A stretch of 56,755 nt of DNA from a virus, in IMG/VR virus record IMGVR_UViG_3300042879_002674, positions 1-56,755 of that record, one strand, 5' to 3'. The notes beneath the pieces are model-generated. The model ran no database searches, was not told where the DNA came from, and saw only the letters and a program-made list of their open reading frames with translations. Positions within the stretch are counted from its first letter, which is position 1; each line of letters begins with the position of its first letter. Made by a program: the position numbers and the translations under genes. Below, in pieces: positions 1 through 8,320 of this stretch.

Positions 1-2
1 TA

Positions 3-1112
3 TTAGGCAAGTGTTATCTCTTTAATTACTTCTTTTTTAGCTAAGTCGTTTATACGATAAATTAAACAAGGCATTAATTGTGGAATTAACTCAGGACATT
101 TATCACTAAAATGTGTTAGTAATGATTCAAATGCCGGAACATATCCTCTATATTGTATTTTTATACCTAATTTTTTAGTATCTAATACTTTTTTAACTAA
201 ATTATAATTTTTATTAGGACTTGTTTTACGTAAATCCATAAACATATTATATAAAGCTATAATATAAGGTTTTGATGTCTCAAACTCACAGTTAGCAATA
301 ATTTCTTTAGCTACCTCCCAATTACCAGTATCAGTACTTTTTAACATTCCATATAAATTTTGGAATATATCAAAATCAATAATTAATCCTTTATTAATAT
401 CTTCATTTACATTTGAATCAAGTACAACTTTTAAATTATGTTTCTTAACATTATCTAATAGATTAATATAAAACTCTAAACTATCAAATGCTTTTTTAGA
501 ACCGTGTGATCCTTCAAGTCTAATTCCTCTATGTATTGTAGCTTTATCTTTAATAGTTTGGAAGGCAGGAATTTTAGAATATATAGTATTATATTCATCT
601 ATTGATACACAATAATGAGTAATATGTTTTTTTCCTTTTACAGTTATATCATTCCATCTATTGTTATGTGGATTAATATGTTTTTTAAATTTAGGATCTT
701 TTACTAAAACATCTATTGGGAATACTAAATAATCAGTTATATGGTTAGTTAAATATGTTCTTGTAAGACTATCCCATACTGTGATATTATGGTAATGATT
801 CTCAATAAATTCCTTATTAATAATCAGAGTATCTAATTTTTCAAGTTTACGAGCAGTAGTTATATTTAACTTATTTTCTTCAATATAATTTTTAAGTTTA
901 TATGAAGGTAACTCAGATAATGGAGTAACATATACTGTACTATCATCAGTTAATTTATTATCTTTTATTTTATTTAAGAAATTTTTAATTTTAGTTTGAT
1001 AATCTTCGGGTATGATTCCTCCTACTAAATTGTAACCTACATTAAATACTTCGATGCGGTAAGGGTGACCAGAATTAACAGTTGTTAAATGTCCTATATT
1101 TTGATTTTTCAT
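3..1112 (-). CDS. Conserved-looking hypothetical protein (369 aa), third gene after MoxR/VWA
   Basis: I do not recognise this 369-residue protein. It is soluble, Lys/Asn/Ile-rich, with no signal peptide, membrane segment or Cys pair. The N-terminal ~115 residues look like a small alpha/beta domain and the last ~100 are predominantly helical. It ends with TAA two bases inside the window edge, so it appears complete. It lies 2 bp after the stop of the MoxR-type ATPase, which implies co-transcription and a role with the MoxR-VWA pair, perhaps as client or adaptor; that link is inference from position only. Confidence 0.7.
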   Translation of the reverse strand: MKNQNIGHLTTVNSGHPYRIEVFNVGYNLVGGIIPEDYQTKIKNFLNKIKDNKLTDDSTVYVTPLSELPSYKLKNYIEENKLNITTARKLEKLDTLIINKEFIENHYHNITVWDSLTRTYLTNHITDYLVFPIDVLVKDPKFKKHINPHNNRWNDITVKGKKHITHYCVSIDEYNTIYSKIPAFQTIKDKATIHRGIRLEGSHGSKKAFDSLEFYINLLDNVKKHNLKVVLDSNVNEDINKGLIIDFDIFQNLYGMLKSTDTGNWEVAKEIIANCEFETSKPYIIALYNMFMDLRKTSPNKNYNLVKKVLDTKKLGIKIQYRGYVPAFESLLTHFSDKCPELIPQLMPCLIYRINDLAKKEVIKEITLA

Positions 1113-1114
1113 AA

Positions 1115-2308
1115 TTACTTAGTTAAAAATTGAATTAAAGTTTTATTTAACATTAATGATTTGAAAGCTGATGGATTGTTATTATAAGTTGTTTTTATAA
1201 TTTTATATTTTAAATCCATAGCAAACAACTCTTCATTCATTAAAAACGCTAAACGATCAATATATGGTTTCTCAACTTTATTATTCTTAGCATAATATGA
1301 ACTAAAGTTAACAATACGAGTTGCTAAAATTGATGCTAAATCTGCTCTATACTTATCGCCCTTACCAATAATACCTTTTAAAGTATTCAAAACATACTCC
1401 TCACTATCATGAGTCATAATAGTTTCTGGTGAGATAATTTTATCTAGTTTATTATTAATAAACATTGTAAACATAGTTGTGAACTCAGGTCCAACACTAC
1501 CCTCACCTATCATTTGAATTAAACCTAACTCACTATCAAATGAATTTAATGATGAGATTGAATTAAAGAATGTTGTAATACTTCTTGAGTTAGTATTTGT
1601 AGATACTAATTCTGGGTGTTTAAGTAAGAAGTTAATACATCTACTATCTATTGTAGCATCTTCAGCCCACTCACTCCAACAATTAATATCAAATTTAAGA
1701 TTAACTGTAATAAATCGTGTTTTTTGGGCGTTATCAATACTATTAACTAAATAGTCTCCATTATCAGGGTTACTTGTTAAAATAATATGCCAATCTTTAG
1801 GTAATGTCCAACTAATATATTGTTGTCTATCAATTAACTCCATAACAGCTTGAATAAACCTAACATCAGCGCGATTCCAGTCATCTAATAATAAAATACC
1901 TCCATTAGTTTTACCACTAATCCATTCAGGTGGACAGTAACTCATACGATTTAGACCTGTAAATTTGTAACCTTGTTTAGTGTACTCTTCTACTGCATGT
2001 TCATCAATCCATAAACAGTCATTATCAGTTTTACATACTTCAAATTGGCGAATTGGAAAACCTACTAAGTCACCTAGCTCCTCAATTTGAGCTAAGTTTA
2101 ACTTAACAAAGTTTAGATCCGTTTCTTTGGCTAATTGTAAAATTGTTGATGTTTTACCAATACCAGAGTCACCAACTACCTCAACGGCTACAGGCAGTTT
2201 ACCTTGTGCTTGTAAATAACGATTGTTATTTATGATGTGTTTTAAGAATTGTTTTGCCTCTTTAATGTTTAGAGACACTTCAGTGTGTTTTGTTTTTTGT
2301 TTTGCCAT
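1115..2308 (-). CDS. MoxR-type AAA+ ATPase
   Basis: A 397-residue AAA+ ATPase of the MoxR/dynein-like group. Walker A is GDSGIGKTS at about residues 46-54, Walker B is GILLLDDWN near residues 137-145, and a sensor-like stretch (ILTSNPDNGDY) follows. MoxR proteins typically act as chaperones or metal-insertion helpers for partners with a VWA domain, and the gene just upstream encodes a metallopeptidase-like/VWA protein, so the classic pair is present. It has its own early promoter (2327-2360), which overlaps the 3' end of the VWA gene, and the leader AATAAAGGTT directly before ATG. Substrate unknown. Confidence 0.85.
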   Translation of the reverse strand: MAKQKTKHTEVSLNIKEAKQFLKHIINNNRYLQAQGKLPVAVEVVGDSGIGKTSTILQLAKETDLNFVKLNLAQIEELGDLVGFPIRQFEVCKTDNDCLWIDEHAVEEYTKQGYKFTGLNRMSYCPPEWISGKTNGGILLLDDWNRADVRFIQAVMELIDRQQYISWTLPKDWHIILTSNPDNGDYLVNSIDNAQKTRFITVNLKFDINCWSEWAEDATIDSRCINFLLKHPELVSTNTNSRSITTFFNSISSLNSFDSELGLIQMIGEGSVGPEFTTMFTMFINNKLDKIISPETIMTHDSEEYVLNTLKGIIGKGDKYRADLASILATRIVNFSSYYAKNNKVEKPYIDRLAFLMNEELFAMDLKYKIIKTTYNNNPSAFKSLMLNKTLIQFLTK

Positions 2309-2326
2309 AACCTTTATTTATTTTAA

Positions 2327-2360
2327 TTAAATATAACATTTATATCTTAAGAAGCCAAAC
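2327..2360 (-). promoter_or_regulatory. Early promoter for MoxR-type ATPase gene
   Basis: On the minus strand TTTG (2359-2356), 20-nt spacer, TATATTTAA. It overlaps the last codons of the upstream VWA gene and precedes the start at 2308 by about 20 nt. Confidence 0.75.
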
Positions 2361-3540
2361 TTATTTTAATTGTGTGGCCCCATCCATTTTCTTTTACTGA
2401 TTCTACATCATCGCCACTTGAACATATAACCATCATCATTGGTTTAAGTGTCTTAACTGTATTTTCGCCTATATGGCCATCAGTTAATATGATTAAGCTA
2501 TTAAACTCCCTATGCTCGTTAAAATATGTAATAAATGGATTCATATCAGTGCCACCTCTACCTGTTATTTGGTTAGGCATATCACCTTTATATTCATATA
2601 TATTAGTAATACTAGCGTCACCTTCAGCTATAGTGATTGATACACCAGTTTTATACATGTGATTAATTTCATTAAAAAACTCAATCAAATCTTCATTACT
2701 AACTGAGCCTGATGTGTCAACTCCTATTAATATTTTCTTTTTAGTTTTGATTTTTAATGCTGGGTTTTCTTGGAAACGTTTATTTAGCTTACGTCTTGTT
2801 TTTTTAGTATATGTTTTTGATGATGTACCACAGAATCGTCTAAAATATGACTTCCAATCATATGAAGGTTCTGTTTCTTCAAACATATTATCAATCCAAC
2901 TTTGTAATTCTGCGGGTATAAATCCTCTACCTTTATCATTTTGTGAATTAACAATATCTTTAATTTGGTGTTCAATTTGTGCTTTAGCTAATTTAGCATC
3001 AGCTTCACTCATTCCATCAAATTCTTTCCATGTTGGATGTAAACCACCATCCATTTCTGTTAAGTTGTCCATTAATTCTTGTAATGATGGGCATGTACCT
3101 TTGTCTAATGCTTGTTGTAACAACCCATAATACACTTTAGTACCAGCTTTTTCAGGTAGATTTAATTCGGGAAATGATGATAATAATATAATATCAGGAG
3201 TTGGATAATACTCTGGTGTTAGATATTGGTTAATTTCTAAATCCGCAGCTATATTATGTAGTTCTTGATTAGGAAACCACTCTCTATCTTCTAAGTGGTT
3301 AAAACATATATGAAGTAGCTCATGTTTTAATAGACCTATCTTCTTTTTGTCATTATCTAATGAGTTCCAAAATTCCTCATTGATAGCTAGTTGATAATTA
3401 ATATTATTTTTAGAAACTCCAGCAGTAGGTAAATCTTTTCTTACAACTTTATTAAGAGTTGACATGAATATACCGTAGAATGGTTCACTAAACATTAATT
3501 GTTTGCCTATTCTTGATAGGTCTTCTTGTAAATTTACCAT
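2347..3540 (-). CDS. Metallopeptidase-like plus VWA-domain protein (DUF2201/COG3864 type)
   Basis: A 397-residue two-part protein. The N-terminal half carries a zinc-peptidase signature, HELLHICFNH at about residues 73-82. The C-terminal part begins near residue 270 with a VWA-like fold whose MIDAS motif DTSGS and a later GGTDMNP and LTDGH are visible. This order matches the putative metallopeptidase/VWA family (DUF2201, COG3864) that sits beside MoxR ATPases in bacteria. Biochemical role in a phage is not established; remodelling or maturation of a protein complex is a reasonable inference. It is transcribed from its own promoter (3559-3592). Confidence 0.85.
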   Translation of the reverse strand: MVNLQEDLSRIGKQLMFSEPFYGIFMSTLNKVVRKDLPTAGVSKNNINYQLAINEEFWNSLDNDKKKIGLLKHELLHICFNHLEDREWFPNQELHNIAADLEINQYLTPEYYPTPDIILLSSFPELNLPEKAGTKVYYGLLQQALDKGTCPSLQELMDNLTEMDGGLHPTWKEFDGMSEADAKLAKAQIEHQIKDIVNSQNDKGRGFIPAELQSWIDNMFEETEPSYDWKSYFRRFCGTSSKTYTKKTRRKLNKRFQENPALKIKTKKKILIGVDTSGSVSNEDLIEFFNEINHMYKTGVSITIAEGDASITNIYEYKGDMPNQITGRGGTDMNPFITYFNEHREFNSLIILTDGHIGENTVKTLKPMMMVICSSGDDVESVKENGWGHTIKISLAS

Positions 3541-3558
3541 AAGTATTTGTAATTATGG

Positions 3559-3592
3559 CTAAATATAACAAAAGGGTCCGGCAAAGCCAAAC
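3559..3592 (-). promoter_or_regulatory. Early promoter overlapping a terminator-like hairpin
   Basis: TTTG (3591-3588), N20, TATATTTAG, 19 bp before the start at 3540. The -33 box lies in an 11-bp stem (AAGGGTTTGGC paired with GCCGGACCCTT, two G-U pairs) followed by TTTTG, so the same bases may terminate the FAD-dehydrogenase transcript and start the next one. Confidence 0.75.
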
Positions 3593-3620
3593 CCTTCATG
3601 TCAAATGTTATGTATAGTCT

Positions 3621-4901
3621 TTATAAGAGCGACTCAGCTACATATATTCCTTGTGCTCCACTTACTGTAATTCCACGAGCAGATAAAGCATCTCCTACAA
3701 AATGTACATTAGGATAATCTACTAATGCTAAATTTTTATAGTCTACTAATGGTTCAGGACTTAAATACTTAACTTCAGGTATATACATTCCCCAATCATT
3801 ACCAAACTCAAATACTTTATTCATTTGGTCAATAAAGTTAATAATATAATCAGCGTATTCACCCATTGCTTCTTTGAATTGATTTAGATTACCAACTTGA
3901 ACTGTGTTAATACTTTCACCCTCAGATGTTTGTGATGGTGTACGAGATGGACTATAATATAATCCAATATTTCTAAATTGTAATTTACTTACTACTTCTC
4001 TTGACCATTCAAATGGATTTTCAATACCTTTAATTTCCATTAATATACCAAAGTTGGTCATGTCATTTCTAAATTCTTCACCTTTCTTAGCATGACCATT
4101 ATAACTAATATCACCATATGTTTTTTCCACTGCTACATAAGCTGCGTTATTGTTAGTACAAAATGAGCGTAATGATACATTATTGAATTTTTGATATAGT
4201 TTAAAATCATAACTAATATCAATTAAACGTTGGAAATATTTTTGTGGTGCTTCAAAACGTACTCCAATTTGTACTGATTTTGGTTCTGTAGGTAATTGGT
4301 AATTATCTGCTAATTTTTTACCAAAGTCAATACCTGATTTGCCTACGGCAAATATTAATTCATCATATGATATTACTTCTAAACTATCCTTAATATCAAT
4401 ATACTCAGTTTTAAAATCAATAGATGATACTTCAGTATTCCATTTAAATTTTACACCTTTATCAACTAAATATGAGTACCATGTTTTAGCAATTTCATGT
4501 AGATAATTTGAACCAATATGCCATACTGGGAATAAACGTAACCCAAAATATGGTTTAATGAAATCAGGTTCTGCTTGTGGGTCAGAGCAAAATATTTCTT
4601 CTGGTTTAGGGTGAAAACGTCTAAAGTTACTAATAACTTGATCCATTAATTCCATTGCTTTTTCTTCACCACAATACTTTGATAATACACCTCCGATAGC
4701 AGTGTGATATGTTAATTTACCATCTGACCATCCACCAGCACCTAACATACCTGTCATTACCTCTTCAGGTAAACGATTATGTGGGTCATTTCCTTTGTCT
4801 ATAATGGTGATTAATTCACCTGGGTAGCCGTTATCGACTAATTTAGTAGCTGCGTTTATACCCGCTACTCCCGCACCTATAATTACTATTTTCTTATTCA
4901 T
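3621..4901 (-). CDS. FAD-dependent dehydrogenase (COG2509-like)
   Basis: A 426-residue flavoprotein. The N-terminus has the dinucleotide-binding motif IGAGVAGINAA (residues ~8-18) followed by an acidic strand end (IIDKG). A GAGGWSDGKL stretch near residue 60 resembles the conserved GAG-x-SDGKL of COG2509 dehydrogenases, and the C-terminal VGDALSARGITVSGAQGI is the usual second FAD-contact region. It would act in the cytoplasm on an unknown substrate. It is monocistronic: own promoter upstream (4907-4939) and a hairpin/promoter downstream. A flavin oxidoreductase of this family is unusual cargo for a T4-like phage. Confidence 0.85.
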   Translation of the reverse strand: MNKKIVIIGAGVAGINAATKLVDNGYPGELITIIDKGNDPHNRLPEEVMTGMLGAGGWSDGKLTYHTAIGGVLSKYCGEEKAMELMDQVISNFRRFHPKPEEIFCSDPQAEPDFIKPYFGLRLFPVWHIGSNYLHEIAKTWYSYLVDKGVKFKWNTEVSSIDFKTEYIDIKDSLEVISYDELIFAVGKSGIDFGKKLADNYQLPTEPKSVQIGVRFEAPQKYFQRLIDISYDFKLYQKFNNVSLRSFCTNNNAAYVAVEKTYGDISYNGHAKKGEEFRNDMTNFGILMEIKGIENPFEWSREVVSKLQFRNIGLYYSPSRTPSQTSEGESINTVQVGNLNQFKEAMGEYADYIINFIDQMNKVFEFGNDWGMYIPEVKYLSPEPLVDYKNLALVDYPNVHFVGDALSARGITVSGAQGIYVAESLL

Positions 4902-4906
4902 ATAAT

Positions 4907-4939
4907 ATTAATATAATAAATTTATTTTAAAAGCCAAAC
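4907..4939 (-). promoter_or_regulatory. Early promoter for the FAD-dependent dehydrogenase
   Basis: TTTG (4938-4935), 19-nt spacer, TATATTAAT; one base shorter than most copies. Start codon at 4901 follows within 6 nt of the -7 box, so the leader is very short. Confidence 0.6.
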
Positions 4940-4943
4940 TAAG

Positions 4944-4968
4944 GTGGCCCACCTTTTGGGTGGGCCAC
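4944..4968 (-). terminator. Terminator-like hairpin after the 903-aa protein gene
   Basis: Perfect 10-bp stem GTGGCCCACC/GGTGGGCCAC with a 5-nt loop, between the 903-aa protein gene and the next promoter. It has no long U-tract, like several hairpins in this genome. Confidence 0.6.
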
Positions 4969-5019
4969 AGCTCCATAATATTTTTTGTTAAGTCGACTGG
5001 CTATGAATCAGTCTATAAA

Positions 5020-7731
5020 TTATTTATTTAGTTTGCTATATTCATTAGCAGCCTGGATAATAGCATTTTTTAAATTTCTTTTTCCTTCAGCACCATTTCT
5101 TAATTTATCACTTAAGTATGGAATTATATCTCGTAAAATCAATTGTATTGCTTCTTCTACAGTATTAATCTTTTGAAGTTGAGATTTAAGTGTAGTATCA
5201 TTTAAAATAGCTTTAACAGTTGCTGATACGTCTTTAGCTTCAGTTTCTTGTATTCTATTTCTTAAGTTAAAGAATACTGATTTTATTTTGTTTTTGTCTT
5301 TCTTATACTCAGGATCTAAGAATTCATTATTTTGATTAAAAATAGCTAAAACTAAATCTCTAAATTCAGCTACAGTATCAATTCTTTTTAATAATGATTT
5401 TATTGAGCTTCTAGAACTAATAGTTTTACTTATACGATCAACATCAGGTTGAGTTTTATTTTTATCTTGTAATTTATCAAAGAATTGAGATTTAGTTTCT
5501 CCTTTCCCTAAGAAAACATAGTTACCTCCTGGTTGAGCTATGAAACCTAATCCTTGTAATTCTTTCTTTTCAGCATCACTAAGTTTAGAAGAATCTAATA
5601 TACTTAAAGTATTATCACCTTCAGCAGCATACATACTACCTAATAATGCTAATAATCTAACTTTACTTGCTTGTATGATATCATCAGTTATTCCTAATTC
5701 TTGGAATACATCATCTACCATTGCTTCATTAAGTATATTAATTAATTTAAACTCAGTTACGGTTTGAGTTTGAGCTCTGGTTGTTGCTCCAGGTTTAGTA
5801 GCGATAGCTTTAGCTCTTGGTTGGAGATCAACATCTAATGATTTAGATATCTTTTTAAGTAAAGTATCAGGTGATTTTCTTATATTAATAATTAATCTAG
5901 CTAATTTTTTAGCCTCGTCTGATGTTGTTATTTCCCCTTGAGCGTTTTTATATTTACCATTAATGATACCAGTTAGGATAGTGTCAGTTAAATTACTAAC
6001 TTTATTATCTCCTAATTGTTTCCATATGTTGCTTTTATCACTTATACGAGCTAATACTAATCCTATTTGAGAGTTTCTGTTAAATTTATTTAAAGCAGAT
6101 ACATCTTGTTTAGTTTGAGCAGGAGTTTGAGTTACTGGTTTAGCAGTTTGGGTAGCAGGTTTTTCTTTTTTGTCGCTTGTAGGTTCTTTTTGTTTATTTT
6201 TAGCATTTGAAGCATTAAAACCTAATTTATCAGGTTCAGCTAAAAATTGAAAATACAATGTTTTTATTGGTTCTCCTCCTTTTTCAGAAGTATCAATATC
6301 ACTTTCAGAACTTTGGAATGATGATTGTGTTTCTAAAAAGTCTTGAGCATTTTGGATTTTTTGATTATCAATCCCATCATGAGTATCTACTTCAACAAAT
6401 GATACATCTACTGCGACACCACTACCATATGTTTTTTCTACAATATCTTGAACTTTTTGAGCAGCTAATTTAGCTACTTTTTCAGATGAGTTAAGACGTT
6501 GGTCTAATAAATCACCTCCATCATTAGATACATTACTATCATCTCCTTGATTGTGAGATACAGCAGCTCCGTATTTTATCTTTATAGAGATTTTAGTTAA
6601 ATTCTTACCTTTATTAGCTTCAAGCTGGTCATTTAAATCATCTATAGTTTTTTCAGCTAATTCATTAGCTGATTTGTCTACACCTGCAGCGTCTAATGTA
6701 CCTTCACCTGTTTCATAAGTTTGAGTTGTAGCAGTGTTATCTGTTACTTCTAAACCTTGAGTATCTACATTATTTTGATCTAAACCTCTAACAACTTCTG
6801 AGTCATCAATTTCAGCGTTATATGGTGTTCCGGATGTTGGGAGATTTTGGTCTATTTCTATGCCATCTCCACTACTAAGTTGATCAGCTGCTTGGCTAGC
6901 ATCATCTGTTAAGTCTATAACTCCTTGGTCATTAGATAAAGCTAATGCTCCATTAGGACCATATATTCCTAAAGCGTCACCAAATGTAGCGCCAGTTGCT
7001 CCACCTAATACAGATAAAATTCCTAATATAGATAATCCTGCTCCTAAACCTAACTTATTTGCTTTTCTAAAGAAATTTAATAATCCAGTTCCAAAATTAC
7101 CTTTTTTAGCTAAATATTTTACTTCATCAGTTGCTGATATTTGAGCTCCTCTTCCACCTTCCCAATCTTCTTCTGGTTGGACTATATATTCAGTGTTAGG
7201 TTTTAGTCCATACTTTTGTTTAGCAGCGTTAATTGTTATAAGTTCATTATTCCATTTAACTTTAGGATTTTCTTCTCCTTTCCAAACAAATGTATCACCA
7301 GGTTTTAAATTCTTTAATTGATTTAAATCTGTAAATTCTTGTGCTTCGGCTTCTTGGAGATTCTTAGCTAAATTTAATGTTTGGATAGCTCTAAATGTAT
7401 CTAAAAATTCTTGAGATGAATCAAAAGCTCCTGGTTTTATGTTAGAGACGTCTTTAATAAGATCTACAGGATTAGTTCCTGTTTTTTTAATGGCGTCTAT
7501 AACTTTTTTAGATACTTGTTGTGTTTTTGAAGATAATTTAGAAAATTTATCTTTAATTTTATTTACTATACCCTTTAAATTAACTTCATTAATTTCTTCT
7601 TTTAGAATACCTTTAGAATAATAGTTATTATATAAGTATACTTCAGTTAATATATTTATAATCTCACTATAATCTTCTTGAGCAGGTTTAATCCCTGCTA
7701 ATTGTTGCATTCTTAGAAATTCTTTATTCAT
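5020..7731 (-). CDS. Giant virion/head-associated protein (903 aa)
   Basis: Not recognised as a named family. The N-terminus carries NKEFLRMQQLAGI, nearly repeated at the C-terminus of the protein encoded just upstream (NEAFLKMQKLAGV). Residues ~225-250 form a Gly/Ala/Leu-rich hydrophobic segment that could span a membrane. The region ~270-350 is acidic and low in complexity, and ~540-570 is a Lys/Thr/Pro/Gln linker. Several LxE/IxE sites (ILKE, LNE) could be prohead-protease sites. It is in the late cluster, downstream of the late motif at 8302-8309 with its upstream neighbour. An internal or injected head protein is my inference. Confidence 0.7.
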   Translation of the reverse strand: MNKEFLRMQQLAGIKPAQEDYSEIINILTEVYLYNNYYSKGILKEEINEVNLKGIVNKIKDKFSKLSSKTQQVSKKVIDAIKKTGTNPVDLIKDVSNIKPGAFDSSQEFLDTFRAIQTLNLAKNLQEAEAQEFTDLNQLKNLKPGDTFVWKGEENPKVKWNNELITINAAKQKYGLKPNTEYIVQPEEDWEGGRGAQISATDEVKYLAKKGNFGTGLLNFFRKANKLGLGAGLSILGILSVLGGATGATFGDALGIYGPNGALALSNDQGVIDLTDDASQAADQLSSGDGIEIDQNLPTSGTPYNAEIDDSEVVRGLDQNNVDTQGLEVTDNTATTQTYETGEGTLDAAGVDKSANELAEKTIDDLNDQLEANKGKNLTKISIKIKYGAAVSHNQGDDSNVSNDGGDLLDQRLNSSEKVAKLAAQKVQDIVEKTYGSGVAVDVSFVEVDTHDGIDNQKIQNAQDFLETQSSFQSSESDIDTSEKGGEPIKTLYFQFLAEPDKLGFNASNAKNKQKEPTSDKKEKPATQTAKPVTQTPAQTKQDVSALNKFNRNSQIGLVLARISDKSNIWKQLGDNKVSNLTDTILTGIINGKYKNAQGEITTSDEAKKLARLIINIRKSPDTLLKKISKSLDVDLQPRAKAIATKPGATTRAQTQTVTEFKLINILNEAMVDDVFQELGITDDIIQASKVRLLALLGSMYAAEGDNTLSILDSSKLSDAEKKELQGLGFIAQPGGNYVFLGKGETKSQFFDKLQDKNKTQPDVDRISKTISSRSSIKSLLKRIDTVAEFRDLVLAIFNQNNEFLDPEYKKDKNKIKSVFFNLRNRIQETEAKDVSATVKAILNDTTLKSQLQKINTVEEAIQLILRDIIPYLSDKLRNGAEGKRNLKNAIIQAANEYSKLNK

Positions 7732-7761
7732 AATAATATTTTGAATATTATTTAAAGTTTA

Positions 7762-8283
7762 TTATAAACTTTTTTTCTGATTGTATTGAGACTCAGTGAT
7801 TACACCTGCTAATTTTTGCATTTTAAGAAATGCTTCATTTAACACACCTTCAGGAAGAGCAGGTGATGGGTTTTGTTCAGCTTTTTTTCTTAATTCTTCA
7901 GATTCTTCAGGAGTTAAATTTTCTTCATCAAGATTCATATCTTCATTATAATAACTTCCTTCATCTACTGTGTCTTCAGTAGGTTCATCAGTTACTACTT
8001 TTTTACCTTTGTTTTTCTTTTCTTGAAGTTTTTCTAATTTAGCTTTATTTTTTTCAAGAAGTTTTAAATGTTTTTTAAGTTCATTTAATTTAGCAGGATC
8101 TACTAATTCTTGCATTTCCTCAAGACTTTCAGCGGTCTCAATTTTCTTGTTTACTTTATCAATAGCTTCAGTGTAAGCATTTAATTTAGCTTCCATCGCA
8201 GCGTTTTCTGCCGCGTCCTCAATCTCTTTAAGATTATTACTAATTGATTCTTTTATGATTGAACGTAGTCTGTTAATTTCCAT
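7762..8283 (-). CDS. Coiled-coil, highly charged virion-type protein (173 aa)
   Basis: A 173-residue protein: an amphipathic N-terminus MEINRLRSIIKESI, a long Lys/Glu/Leu coiled coil (residues ~30-100), an acidic linker and a C-terminal NEAFLKMQKLAGVITESQY motif. That last motif closely matches the N-terminus of the 903-aa protein encoded 30 bp downstream, suggesting a shared docking or cleavage signal. The stop codon lies in a perfect palindrome (AAAGTTTA-TTA-TAAACTTT on the plus strand). Late-type box upstream. Scaffold-like or internal head protein by composition; function unproven. Confidence 0.7.
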   Translation of the reverse strand: MEINRLRSIIKESISNNLKEIEDAAENAAMEAKLNAYTEAIDKVNKKIETAESLEEMQELVDPAKLNELKKHLKLLEKNKAKLEKLQEKKNKGKKVVTDEPTEDTVDEGSYYNEDMNLDEENLTPEESEELRKKAEQNPSPALPEGVLNEAFLKMQKLAGVITESQYNQKKSL

Positions 8284-8301
8284 TGTTGTTTGTATTTTAT
8301 T

Positions 8302-8309
8302 ATAAATAT
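8302..8309 (-). promoter_or_regulatory. Late-promoter core ATATTTAT before the coiled-coil gene
   Basis: Coding strand reads ATATTTATAATAAAA, 18 nt before the start at 8283. Same core as before other late genes. Confidence 0.6.
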
Positions 8310-8320
8310 GTTGTTATTTG

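Noticed and set aside
2714-3130. Open plus-strand frame of 138 codons
   Set aside because: It is antisense to the VWA gene, whose motifs (DTSGS, HELLH) are intact; no promoter or leader on the plus strand.
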